A stretch of 27,751 bases of DNA from JAFKKS01 sp039808325 (GTDB lineage: Bacteria > Pseudomonadota > Alphaproteobacteria > Rhizobiales > Xanthobacteraceae): positions 1 through 27,751 of the forward strand of contig JBDHSU010000047.1 in NCBI GenBank assembly GCA_039808325.1, given 5' to 3'. The notes beneath the pieces were generated by a model. The model was not told where the DNA came from and made no database searches. It saw nothing but the letters and a program-made list of their open reading frames with translations. Numbering within the stretch: the stretch's first letter is position 1; every line of letters begins with the position of its first letter. The position numbers and the translations under genes are program-made. Shown here one piece after another: positions 7,520-14,988 of the stretch.

Positions 7520-7537
7520 TGTGCAAATGTTTGCACA
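7520..7537. promoter_or_regulatory. LacI-family operator, perfect 18-bp palindrome
   Basis: TGTGCAAATGTTTGCACA has perfect 8-bp arms around a TG centre. The core GCAAA-NN-TTTGC is the PurR/LacI-family operator pattern, here with TG where CG is usual. It starts at the last base of a plausible -10 box, covering the likely transcription start of the minus-strand operon, which is the ideal place for repression by the product of the adjacent divergent regulator gene. Confidence 0.75.
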
Positions 7538-7566
7538 TCTTAATTTTCATGTCTACGGGGCAACAA
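7537..7566 (-). promoter_or_regulatory. Candidate promoter of the uptake/lyase operon
   Basis: On the minus strand TTGTTG (7566-7561) and TAAGAT (7542-7537) are separated by 18 nt and resemble -35 and -10 boxes. The operator at 7520-7537 follows at once, and the first gene's ATG is about 65 nt downstream. Only partial matches to the sigma-70 consensus are seen, so this is tentative. Confidence 0.4.
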
Positions 7567-7599
7567 TTCGCTTTTGAAGCCTGGATTTGCGGCGAAATA

Positions 7600-7615
7600 G
7601 CGCATAGGTTTGCGC
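7600..7615. promoter_or_regulatory. Second, imperfect LacI-type operator
   Basis: GCGCATAGGTTTGCGC matches the 16-bp PurR-like pattern, with the two halves agreeing at 6 of 8 positions. It lies 17 nt before the regulator's ATG and 62 nt beyond the end of the perfect palindrome. This could serve autoregulation or looping. It is weaker than the first site and could be chance. Confidence 0.35.
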
Positions 7616-7632
7616 ACCGTCGGATACAGGAT

Positions 7633-8691
7633 ATGCCCACCCGCCACGGCCCCGGCCGCCCGACCATCGAAACCATCTCGGAAGCCGCCGGCGTCTCGGT
7701 TTCGACCGTGTCGCGCGCATTGAAGGGCAACCGTCGGATATCCGAGCGCACACGCACCGCCGTGGTCGAGATCGCGCGGCAGCTCGGATATCTTCCCAAC
7801 GCACATGCTCGCAGCCTCGTGACCCGCCGCAGCGGCCTCATCGGCTTCGTCATGGGCGACGTCTATAACCCCTTCTACCCAGAGATGCTGGACAGTCTGG
7901 TGCAGCGCGCCACCGCGCGCGGCCTGCGCCTGATGGTTCTGCATGTCGGGCGCAAGCCGCTAGCGATGTCGACGATCGAGTCGCTGCTCCAGTATCAAAT
8001 GGACGGCTGCATCATCACCTCGGCGGAGCTGACATCCAAGGCAGCCGAGGTTTGCCGCACGCATCGCCTGCCGATGGTGGCGATGAACCGTGTGCCGCGC
8101 CTCAACAACTGCGCCGTCTCCTGCGACAACGCGGCGGGCGGGCGGGCACTCGGCGAGTTGCTCGTCGCCGCCGGCCACCGCAAGATCGCCATCGTGGCCG
8201 GCGCACCGAACACCTCGACCAGCGGCGACCGCGAGGCCGGCATCGTCGCAGCGTTGTCGCGCAGCAAGGTCAAGCCGCTGGTGCGCCTGGAAGGCGGATC
8301 GACCTACGAAGGTGGGCTCGCCGCCGGCCATGCGCTTGTCCAAGGGAGCAAGCGGCCGGACGCCGTCTTCGCGATCAACGACATCATGGCGCTTGGCGTC
8401 GTCGACGCACTGCGCGAACACGGTCTCCGCATACCCGAGGACATTTCCGTCGTTGGATTCGACGATATCCATGCTGCGTCCTGGTCCAACTACGATCTGA
8501 CGACTGTCGCGCAACCCATCGACGCCATGGTGGAACGCGCGCTCGACTTACTCGATGCGCGCATGAAGGAGCCGGATGCCCCGGCCGAGAACGCCTTCAT
8601 CGTCGGCGCGTTACGCATCCGCACTTCCGCTCGCCTGCCGGTCGATCTTCCGACGACAATTGAAAGTCTGCGAGAACGCGGATTGATTTAG
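7633..8691 (+). CDS. LacI-family transcriptional regulator
   Basis: This 352-residue repressor has an N-terminal helix-turn-helix (about residues 11-32, TIETISEAAGVSVSTVSRAL) and a hinge helix PNAHARSLVT (55-64) with the Leu that in this family inserts into the operator centre. A periplasmic-binding-like sensor domain follows, from about residue 68 (GLIGFVMGDVYNPFYPEML) to the C-terminus, including FAINDIMALGVVDALREHG and the common ISVVGFDDI block. The ATG at 7633 places the HTH at the usual distance from the start; the longer open frame from 7357 is spurious because it overlaps the divergent binding-protein gene. It is transcribed away from the eight-gene operon and shares its control region, which holds a family-type palindrome. 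Inferred role: repressor of that operon, released by the imported compound or a pathway intermediate. Confidence 0.92.
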   Translation: MPTRHGPGRPTIETISEAAGVSVSTVSRALKGNRRISERTRTAVVEIARQLGYLPNAHARSLVTRRSGLIGFVMGDVYNPFYPEMLDSLVQRATARGLRLMVLHVGRKPLAMSTIESLLQYQMDGCIITSAELTSKAAEVCRTHRLPMVAMNRVPRLNNCAVSCDNAAGGRALGELLVAAGHRKIAIVAGAPNTSTSGDREAGIVAALSRSKVKPLVRLEGGSTYEGGLAAGHALVQGSKRPDAVFAINDIMALGVVDALREHGLRIPEDISVVGFDDIHAASWSNYDLTTVAQPIDAMVERALDLLDARMKEPDAPAENAFIVGALRIRTSARLPVDLPTTIESLRERGLI

Positions 8692-8951
8692 CCACGACAC
8701 AGCCGGTCCCAGCGTAGCGCCAATGGAGAATGTTGGCCGCTACTTCAATCCCTCAGTAGACACCGAGTCCGCGCCTATACCCTTGGCGTCGACGGCCTGA
8801 ATTGCATTTACGACCCGTTCAACCAGCGGCGTACAGATATTGGGACAGAGCGACTGTTTTCGACCGGCCGCCTGACGCGCCGACATCGCTTATGCCAGGT
8901 CCCCCAAGGGAGGCGTTGCGACAGGCCAGCCGAAGGCAAGGCGATGCGGCG
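8692..8951. other. Intergenic region between convergent genes
   Basis: This 260-nt stretch separates the ends of the regulator and the racemase-family gene. Apart from the hairpin at 8714-8743 I see no supportable gene. Short open frames here (for example 8802-9035 on the plus strand) show no recognisable motif, and that one runs antisense into the racemase gene. Confidence 0.5.
8714..8743 (+). terminator. Hairpin after the LacI-family gene
   Basis: GTAGCGCCAA (8714-8723) pairs with TTGGCCGCTAC (8733-8743) apart from one bulged C, giving a strong 10-bp stem with a 9-nt loop 22 nt beyond the regulator's stop codon. It is followed by TTCAATCCC and not by a T-run, so it may work as a weak or factor-assisted terminator or as an RNA-stabilising 3' end. 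Confidence 0.4.
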
Positions 8952-9809
8952 TTAGAATATTTTCCTTCGGCGAACTCTCTTCGGACGTTCACTTGGAAGC
9001 ATCAGGCCGCTGGCATCAACGCCGAGATTGACTAAGAGCTTCGCCATCTCGATCGCCGATCGCGTCCCCTCCAGCACCGGGACTTCCCAGCCCGCACTCT
9101 GCAATCGCCGTTGAAGAAGCGGCTGCATCCAAAACGCCGCCGAACAACCGAGAATAATCACCTCCGCGCCATCGTCCTCAATTGCGGCAATCGCCTCCGT
9201 TAAAGAGGCTTCCAGCATTTCGGAGCGTTCCCCGTTAAGAGCCTTCTTCTGCTCGTCCTGGATTGATGGTTCGTTCGAATAGGCAGGGCGAGGCAGCGGA
9301 AAGTTGATATTGCGGATCGAGGCGCATTCATGAATGAAACCGTACTGCATGACCAGATTGTACATGCGCATATTATGAGTCTCGGAGATGTCGACGATAC
9401 TGAATCGTCGCCCCAACATGCGCGCGACGTTCATTTGCGCATGGGCACATGACGTGACCGGAGTGCCGAAATTCCGACCGATCTCTCGCGCGGCGAGGTA
9501 GGACGGATCGCCACCCCCAAGCAGGACAATTGCGTTGTATTTTCCGCTCGCGCAGGATTCACGCACGATCGGCAGTCGGTTGACCCCGACGATGTCAAAT
9601 TCTTCCAGCTTCTCGACTGGCCAGTCCCCGTGGGTCGCAAGCGCCCCCGGATGCACGTCCCATGCGACGTCAGAGAGCGAAGGCGCGACATCCTGGTAAT
9701 TATAGATCAACGTCTCCTTAGGGCCGCGCCAAGCACGCAAAGTGAAGCCTGCCTCTTCAGACAGACGAAACGCGTTGATCAATTGAAAGCGGTACTTTCC
9801 TTCGGACAT
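8952..9809 (-). CDS. Asp/Glu/hydantoin racemase-family protein
   Basis: This 285-residue cytoplasmic protein has the two-cysteine architecture of the aspartate/glutamate/hydantoin racemase superfamily. The first is C121 in TPVTSCAHAQM and the second C222 in VIILGCSAAFW, at the symmetric positions of the two half-domains. LLGGGDPSYLAAREIG (97-112) lies ahead of the first cysteine. Both catalytic-type cysteines being present argues for a racemase or isomerase (including maleate-isomerase-like chemistry) and not a decarboxylase, since arylmalonate decarboxylases carry only one. The ATG at 9809 is preceded by AGGGGA at suitable spacing; upstream in-frame sequence to 9896 is not needed. The C-terminus is unusually basic (RPKRVRRRKIF). 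It diverges from a GntR regulator gene, and its function is probably linked to the amidase/oligopeptide-transport operon through a shared operator motif. The exact substrate is unknown. Confidence 0.75.
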   Translation of the reverse strand: MSEGKYRFQLINAFRLSEEAGFTLRAWRGPKETLIYNYQDVAPSLSDVAWDVHPGALATHGDWPVEKLEEFDIVGVNRLPIVRESCASGKYNAIVLLGGGDPSYLAAREIGRNFGTPVTSCAHAQMNVARMLGRRFSIVDISETHNMRMYNLVMQYGFIHECASIRNINFPLPRPAYSNEPSIQDEQKKALNGERSEMLEASLTEAIAAIEDDGAEVIILGCSAAFWMQPLLQRRLQSAGWEVPVLEGTRSAIEMAKLLVNLGVDASGLMLPSERPKRVRRRKIF

Positions 9810-10118
9810 CTGATTCCCCTGTAGGAAGAAAGACGAAAAACGCCTTACTTGATGGCACCGCGTTCTGGTTGGTCCCCCGGGCGCGATCGGCGCCATGTTC
9901 TCTCATGGCCGCGAGCTTGACACATGTCAGATACCGTCTGGTATGACTAGATGGCCTAGCTGCACAAGATGACGTGAACGGCGCACCCTCGCCGGCTATG
10001 TTGATGCAAGTGCCCAAATTCTGCGGCGCAAACAGCGCTGCCGAAGCGGCTCGATAGCTCGCCATAGGACGAAGATTCGCCGGTCGTCGCTCACCCTTAC
10101 CAGCCGGAGTCGATTAAC
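9810..10118. promoter_or_regulatory. Divergent control region, racemase / GntR
   Basis: This 309-nt region separates the racemase-family gene and the GntR gene. It contains no supportable ORF. Visible signals are the palindrome TGACA-CA-TGTCA (9918-9929), which overlaps a -35-like TTGACA (9917-9922), the inverted repeat ATACC-GTCT-GGTAT (9931-9944), and the motif at 9938-9953. The remainder (9955-10100) shows nothing I can assign. Confidence 0.5.
9938..9953 (+). promoter_or_regulatory. Candidate FadR-type GntR operator, copy 1
   Basis: CTGGTATGACTAGATG. Bases 9939-9949 (TGGTATGACTA) fit the FadR-subfamily consensus TNGTNNNACNA fully. The same 16-mer with two differences occurs in the amidase/oxidoreductase control region (18494-18509, opposite strand). 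It could also be read as overlapping a -10-like TATGAC for the GntR gene. Confidence 0.55.
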
Positions 10119-10835
10119 TTGCCGAAGAAACCGAAATCACTTCCTCGCCCAACCAGGGCAAGAAACGGTGAATATACGCGCGACGACATCGTGCGCACGT
10201 TAGAGCGTGAAATTTTAGAAGGTATTCTGCGCCCCGGGGAGCGGTTGGACGAGCGCGCGCTTGCGACTCGCTTCGGAGTTTCGCGCGCTCCCGTTCGCGA
10301 CGCCGTCGGCCGTCTTGCTTCCGTGGCATTGATTCGTGTGAAGCCGCGGTCAGGAAGTTACGTCGTCTCGTTAACTGCGGCAGAAGTGTTCGAGCTATTC
10401 GAGACGATGGCCGGCCTCGAAGGCCTGTGCGCCTACTATGCCGCACAGAGGCTCGAAACGCGCGGCCAAGACGAGCTGAGAAGCCTAGCCAAGCGGTGCA
10501 GCACGGCGGCAAAAAAGTCCGTCGAGGAATATTTCCTCGCCAATGCCGCCTTTCATGATCGAATTTATCGCGGCACCAGAAACAGTTATCTGGAGCGGCT
10601 CACTCGCCAGGCACGACAGCGCGTCAACGCCTATCGTAATTACACCCTACGACTCCCCGGCCGGCTGAAGCGGTCGGTCGAAGAGCACCTTGAGATCACG
10701 GAAGCCATTTGTGTCGGTGATGCCCTCAAGGCTCAGCAGTTGATGAGCGTCCACGCGGACGTCAAACGAAGTGACTTCGCGCCTTTCATAACCATGATCG
10801 ACGCGAGGTCATCCGCCGATCCCAACGAACGCTGA
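10119..10835 (+). CDS. GntR-family regulator, FadR (FCD) subfamily
   Basis: This 238-residue repressor has an N-terminal winged HTH (about 20-85: TRDDIVRTLEREILEGILRP, ERALATRFGVSRAPVRDAV, PRSGSYVV) and an all-helical FCD effector domain (about 90-220). Candidate metal/ligand-binding histidines are H146 in NAAFHDRI, H190 in VEEHLEI and H212 in MSVHADV. The N of NAAFHD stands where Asp is commoner. The start is TTG at 10119, supported by GGAG nine nt upstream and by no better in-frame ATG or GTG; the preceding residues are a basic PKKPKSLPRPTRAR tail. It diverges from the racemase gene and converges with the 226-residue gene. A FadR-consensus site lies in its own promoter region, and a near copy lies before the amidase operon, so it likely controls both. 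FCD regulators usually sense small carboxylates, often the substrate of the pathway. Confidence 0.9.
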   Translation: MPKKPKSLPRPTRARNGEYTRDDIVRTLEREILEGILRPGERLDERALATRFGVSRAPVRDAVGRLASVALIRVKPRSGSYVVSLTAAEVFELFETMAGLEGLCAYYAAQRLETRGQDELRSLAKRCSTAAKKSVEEYFLANAAFHDRIYRGTRNSYLERLTRQARQRVNAYRNYTLRLPGRLKRSVEEHLEITEAICVGDALKAQQLMSVHADVKRSDFAPFITMIDARSSADPNER

Positions 10836-10865
10836 CGGGTTACGAGCGGTTCGAGTGCTCCGTCC

Positions 10866-11546
10866 TCAGCCGGCGGCTTCAAAAATGTCCTCGCGAACAA
10901 GACCGTACCATTTGGTCGCGATGTCGGGCCGAACGTTCGTCAACTTTACTTTGCTGCTCGTCGCAGCATCATAAAGGCGCTTCTTGGTTTCGCCGGGATC
11001 CTGCGCCCATTCCACAGCCGCGCACCAACGTGGCTCTTTCGGCGGAAATAATGGATGTGCGGCGCGCTGCTCCCATAGCCTGAACGTGCGGACACCGTTT
11101 GTATTGCGGTGGCTTTTGACGACGTCGTCCTCGAACCAAGATCGAATCTTGTCTTCGGATTCCTCGGTATCGAAGTTCAGCATCACGAGCACCGGACCAC
11201 GAACGCTCGGTACGTTCTCAAGTGGATTGCCCTGCGCATCCTCTACGCTGACTTGTGTATAGATCGCAGCCGATATGTACTCAAAAGTCTTCATGACCGT
11301 GGGACTGAAGGTGTCAGCCTTGCGCATATTCATATATGCGTCGCTTGAGAGGATATCCGCGCTGGGGAGCTCATAGATATTGAAATTACGCGGCTTGGTC
11401 TGGCAGCGATAACCACGCGCACTCCAAAAACCGACGCCAACAACATCGGTCGAATGCTTCGCTTTATACCATTCGCGCCGCTTCACTTCGAACTCGTCGG
11501 GCATCTCGCCGCGTGTAACGTAGATAACTGGATTGACCACCGTCAT
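10866..11546 (-). CDS. Unrecognised 226-aa protein ending the amidase/transport operon
   Basis: I do not recognise a named family. The protein is soluble, with no signal peptide or membrane segment, and rich in W, Y and K. It seems to hold two similar halves: residues 6-70 (VIYVTRGEMPDEFEVKRREW, then WYKAKHSTDVVGVG, FNIYELPSADIL) and about 120-200 (VLVMLNFDTEESEDKIRSWF, then HRNTNGVRTFRLWE, WCAAVEWAQDPGETKKRLY). Each reads as strand, acidic helix, strand, strand, which would fit a tandem ferredoxin-like (dimeric alpha/beta barrel) fold. Such proteins bind small molecules or act as minor enzymes. ATG 11546 has GGGAG just 1 nt before it, a short spacing. It follows the last permease by 58 nt on the same strand and is probably co-transcribed. 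Function unknown; the fold is a guess from pattern. Confidence 0.65.
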   Translation of the reverse strand: MTVVNPVIYVTRGEMPDEFEVKRREWYKAKHSTDVVGVGFWSARGYRCQTKPRNFNIYELPSADILSSDAYMNMRKADTFSPTVMKTFEYISAAIYTQVSVEDAQGNPLENVPSVRGPVLVMLNFDTEESEDKIRSWFEDDVVKSHRNTNGVRTFRLWEQRAAHPLFPPKEPRWCAAVEWAQDPGETKKRLYDAATSSKVKLTNVRPDIATKWYGLVREDIFEAAG

Positions 11547-11604
11547 ACTCCCTTTGCGATAGGGCGCTTTCGTCGCGCCGCCCCTGATTGATCGATAATG
11601 TCGT

Positions 11605-12498
11605 CTATCTTCGCACTTCGCTGCTCATAAGATCGCGGAGGCCATCACCGAGAAGACTGACGGCAAGGATCAAGACGAACAACGCCGTCCCGGGGATCAT
11701 GATCACCCAGGGCTTGAACATCATCAGCGCCTTACCCTCGGCGATCATCAGCCCCCACGAGGGGGTCGGCGGCTGAATGCCCAAACCGAGAAACGACAAC
11801 GCCGCCTCGATGATGATAGCGTGCGCCATTTCGATAGCCGCTACGACGACAATGAAGTGAAATAGGTTGGGAAGCAGCTCGCGCAATAAGATGCGCGAAG
11901 TCGATGCTCCGATCGCTCGCGCAGCTTTCACGTAGTCCAACTGCCGGATTTGCAGCGTGGCGCTCCGCACCACGACGGCGAAGCGGTCCCAGATTAAGCA
12001 ACCGATGACGATCGTGACGCTTAGGAAAGAACCGCTCAAATGCGACGATACGGCGGTGGCAATGAGAACCACCGGCATGCTCAAGCGCGTCATGATGACG
12101 AAATTGACGACCGCATCGATGCGTCCACCGAAATAGCCCGCAACGAGCCCCAACGCCGTGCCGATAACGCCCGATAGGATCGTGGATATAATACCGACCG
12201 CCAGCGAGATCCTCGCGCCATAAATGAGCCGGGCGAGGTAGTCCCGACCAAATCCATCGGTGCCGAGCGGATGCTGCCAAGTTCCATTCGGATGCCAGAT
12301 CGGATTGATCAGTCGCTTCGACAGGTCGGAAAAATAAGGGTCGGTGATGATGAGCCATGGCCCGACGAGAGCCGCGAAGACAATAATTATGAGAAGTGTC
12401 GCGCCGACGGTAATGCTTGCACGGCGAAGCCCGCGCCGCCATAGCGGCTCGCCTCTGACATCCGCTTCGAAGTCGATCCCTGCATCCAACGCCGCCAT
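11605..12498 (-). CDS. Dipeptide/oligopeptide-type ABC permease, DppC-like
   Basis: This 297-residue inner-membrane permease has the OppC/DppC layout: a cytoplasmic N-tail, one membrane helix (ASITVGATLLIIIVFAALVGPWL), a periplasmic segment with NPIWHPNGTWQHPLGTDGFGRD, which is the hallmark HPLGTDxxGRD of this family, then five more helices. The coupling loop reads VKAARAIGASTSRILLRELLPNL. The ATG at 12498 is 5 nt after the upstream permease stop; the open frame continues to 12639 but overlaps that gene in another frame, so I reject the extension. The PTPSWGLMIAEG motif near the C-terminus is also typical. It pairs with the DppB-like permease. The substrate could be a peptide, amide or other nitrogen compound given the amidase in the operon. 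Confidence 0.93.
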   Translation of the reverse strand: MAALDAGIDFEADVRGEPLWRRGLRRASITVGATLLIIIVFAALVGPWLIITDPYFSDLSKRLINPIWHPNGTWQHPLGTDGFGRDYLARLIYGARISLAVGIISTILSGVIGTALGLVAGYFGGRIDAVVNFVIMTRLSMPVVLIATAVSSHLSGSFLSVTIVIGCLIWDRFAVVVRSATLQIRQLDYVKAARAIGASTSRILLRELLPNLFHFIVVVAAIEMAHAIIIEAALSFLGLGIQPPTPSWGLMIAEGKALMMFKPWVIMIPGTALFVLILAVSLLGDGLRDLMSSEVRR

Positions 12499-12503
12499 TC
12501 GCG

Positions 12504-13421
12504 TCAGCTCATGCGAATTCGCGGATCGAGGTAGGCGTTCAGCAAATCGGCCGCCAGCATCAGACCGATGTATATTAAGGCCACGACCAGCACGATAGCC
12601 TGCATGACGTCGAAGTCCGATCGCTTGATCGATTCCCACGCCAGACGGCCTATTCCATTGAGGGAGAAAACCGTCTCGATGACGATGGAGCCGCCAAGCA
12701 TTAGACCGAGCTGAACGGCTGACAGCGAAACGACGGGAACCATAGCGTTCCCGAACGCATGCTTAAGAATCGTAGTGCGCTCGAGCAGGCCTTTTGCTCG
12801 CGCCGTGCGAATGTAGTCCGATGAGAGCGCCTCGACCATGCCGGCTCGTGTCAAGCGCATGACGCTGGGTGCAGAGTAGAAGCCGAGCGCAGAGGCCGGC
12901 AATATGTAGTGCGCCCACGTTGTGTCGCCGCTGATCGGCAATAGGCGCCAATAAACGCCGAAATACAGAATTAGAATGAGGCCGAACCAAAAGGTCGGCA
13001 TGGATTGGCCCAGGACTGAAATCGCCATGGCGACGCGGTCTGCAAGCGAATTGGGATATGTCCCGGCAGCAACTCCGAGTGGAAGCGCCAAGGCCAGTGC
13101 GAAAATGAGAGCAAGTCCGCCTAACTTGAAGGTCACGGGCAAGCGCTCCTGAAGCAACTTCGACACACTGGTCGAAAGCGCATGCGACCGCCCGAGGTCG
13201 CCATGGAGCGCACGGCTAGCCCACTCCCCGTAGAGAACAAGCAGCGGGCGGTCCAAGCCGTATTCAACGCGGACTCGTTCGATGTCCGCAGCCGACGCCC
13301 CCTCTCCCGCTAGCGCGATCGCCGGATCCGTGGACATGCGCAGCAACACGAATGTCAGCAAAGACACCGTGACGGCAACGCACAGCGCAGTGACCACGCG
13401 GCGGAAGAGGAAGCGGATCAT
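12504..13421 (-). CDS. Dipeptide/oligopeptide-type ABC permease, DppB-like
   Basis: This 305-residue permease carries the DppB/OppB signature: an N-terminal helix after MIRFLFRRVVTALC, the segment DPAIALAGEGASAADIERVRVEYGLDRP, then GDLGRSHALSTSVSKLLQERLPVTF. The coupling loop is YIRTARAKGLLERTTILKHAFGNAMVPV, followed by GLMLGGSIVIETVFSLNGIGRLAWESI. About six membrane helices are visible. The ATG at 13421 lies 9 nt after the solute-binding-protein stop, and the gene ends 5 nt before the DppC-like start, so it is part of a tight operon. It forms the heterodimeric channel with the next gene product, energised by the fused ATPase upstream. Confidence 0.93.
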   Translation of the reverse strand: MIRFLFRRVVTALCVAVTVSLLTFVLLRMSTDPAIALAGEGASAADIERVRVEYGLDRPLLVLYGEWASRALHGDLGRSHALSTSVSKLLQERLPVTFKLGGLALIFALALALPLGVAAGTYPNSLADRVAMAISVLGQSMPTFWFGLILILYFGVYWRLLPISGDTTWAHYILPASALGFYSAPSVMRLTRAGMVEALSSDYIRTARAKGLLERTTILKHAFGNAMVPVVSLSAVQLGLMLGGSIVIETVFSLNGIGRLAWESIKRSDFDVMQAIVLVVALIYIGLMLAADLLNAYLDPRIRMS

Positions 13422-13430
13422 TTTTAACGC

Positions 13431-14969
13431 CTATTTCCACTTCGCGCGGAAGAAGCGAGGCGTCTCATCGAAATCCGGCTTGAAATCGAGGTCCTTATTC
13501 AGCCCATAGACGAGCGTATAGGTGAACAACGGAACCCAATAGGATTGTTCCGCGATGCGGATGAGCGCTTTCTTGTAGTTTTCTTTCCGCACCTCCGGGT
13601 CCATCGACGAATCGGCTTTTTGCAGCCACGCGATAATTTCCGGATCACGGTTGATATCGTCAGGGCCGCCGCTGAAGAAGTAGCTGGTGAACGCCGATGC
13701 GTCCGGAATGCCGAAAGAGCCCCACGGCTGGTCAGCAATCTTCGCCTCTCCGCTGCGCAGAGCCTGTCGGGTTGCTGCGTATTGCATATAGCGCAGGCTG
13801 GCCTTGATTCCGACCTTGCTTAGATCGTTGATCACCGCCTCCGTCCACGGCCTTTCGCGGAAGGAAAATATCTCCGTCGAGAATCCGTTCGGATAGCCGG
13901 CCTCAGCCAGGAGGCTACGGGCCTTGGCTGGATCGAACTTGTAGAAGGGGACATCGGTGTAGCATCCGAATTGCCGCGGATGGCAGACGGAGTGAACGAT
14001 CTCCGATTTTTCGCTTACGAGGTTTTTAGCAATCGCGGCCGCATTGACGGCATGCGCCACGGCTCGGCGCACGCGAATGTCTTTGAATGGGTTGTCGGCC
14101 GATTTATCGACGGAATTCATCATGATGTAGCGCACACGCATGGCCGGGCCGTCGATGATCTGCACCTGATCCATGCCACGCAAGGCGTCTGCCTTGTCCT
14201 TGGCGATGTTCCAGACCCAATCGACGCCGCCGGTGACGAGTTCCGCAATGGCTGCGTCAACGTCAGAGATGGTGCGAAACACGATCTTTCCGATGCTCGG
14301 CTTACCTTTCGGGCCATCGAAGTAGTTCTTGTTGACGACGAACGTCGCCGATTGGCCGGGCACCGACGACTGAACCTTGTAAGGGCCCGTGCAGTTCATC
14401 TTCACGGCGCCATAATTCTTTTTGCCCTGTTGGACGGGCGCGTTGTCGTAGTGCCCCTTCGGAAACACCGGCATCAGGTTCGCCAGGTTGAGAAGCGCGA
14501 TCGGCGACGGCTTCTTCGCCGTGATGCGGACCTTGTAGGGGCCGAGCACTTCGGTCGACTGGAGCCAGTCGTAGTAGCTGCCGCCAAGAACGCCGATCCC
14601 AGGGGTGGTTATCGTATCATACGTGTATTTCACGTCGTCGGCGGTGAACTTCTGGCCGTCATGAAACGACACGTCGTCGCGCAGATCGAATTCCAAGGTG
14701 CGATCGTCGACCTGCTTGTAGCTTTTCGCTAAGAGCGGCAAAAATCCGCCGGTGTCCGGATCCCAGTAAACCAACGTGTCGCATGTCATCAGCGACATCA
14801 CGAGTGTCTCTTTCACGAACCCGAAATAGGGGTCGATCGTCGCGAGTTCCTTCTCGCTCGTCCATGTGAGCGTATCGTCTGCCTTCCCGGCATGGGCGAA
14901 GCGTAGTGGCGTCATGACGAGCAGAGCTACGAAGACCGCGATAAAGGATATACAGCGTGCTCTCTTCAT
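13431..14969 (-). CDS. Family 5 extracellular solute-binding protein
   Basis: This 512-residue periplasmic protein of the DppA/OppA (SBP_bac_5) class has a clear Sec signal peptide: MKRAR, a hydrophobic core of about 17 residues and an AHA cleavage site before G28. The mature protein shows DTLTWTSEKELATIDPYF, LLAKSYKQVDDRTLEFDLRD and DGQKFTADDVKYTYD, the conserved first-domain block of this family, and FKDIRVRRAVAHAVN later. ATG 14969 follows GAGGGGAAC, a good ribosome site. It sits between the ATPase and permease genes, an order (amidase, ATPase, binding protein, permeases) less usual than the common dppABCDF order. Family members bind peptides, sugars, nickel, glutathione or opines; the ligand here is not readable, though the operon's amidase suggests an amide-bearing compound. 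Confidence 0.93.
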   Translation of the reverse strand: MKRARCISFIAVFVALLVMTPLRFAHAGKADDTLTWTSEKELATIDPYFGFVKETLVMSLMTCDTLVYWDPDTGGFLPLLAKSYKQVDDRTLEFDLRDDVSFHDGQKFTADDVKYTYDTITTPGIGVLGGSYYDWLQSTEVLGPYKVRITAKKPSPIALLNLANLMPVFPKGHYDNAPVQQGKKNYGAVKMNCTGPYKVQSSVPGQSATFVVNKNYFDGPKGKPSIGKIVFRTISDVDAAIAELVTGGVDWVWNIAKDKADALRGMDQVQIIDGPAMRVRYIMMNSVDKSADNPFKDIRVRRAVAHAVNAAAIAKNLVSEKSEIVHSVCHPRQFGCYTDVPFYKFDPAKARSLLAEAGYPNGFSTEIFSFRERPWTEAVINDLSKVGIKASLRYMQYAATRQALRSGEAKIADQPWGSFGIPDASAFTSYFFSGGPDDINRDPEIIAWLQKADSSMDPEVRKENYKKALIRIAEQSYWVPLFTYTLVYGLNKDLDFKPDFDETPRFFRAKWK

Positions 14970-14988
14970 CTTGTTCCCCTCAAGAAAT

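Noticed and set aside
7357..7632. Upstream extension of the LacI-family regulator
   Set aside because: It would overlap the divergent binding-protein gene and displace the HTH far from the N-terminus, unlike the family.
7473..7853. N-terminal extension of the NitT/TauT binding protein
   Set aside because: It would pass through the operator and overlap the regulator gene; the ATG at 7472 has a strong ribosome site followed directly by a good signal peptide.
8802..9035. 77-codon plus-strand ORF after the LacI-family gene
   Set aside because: No motif, no convincing ribosome site, and it runs antisense into the racemase gene. I considered a transposase remnant but could not support it.
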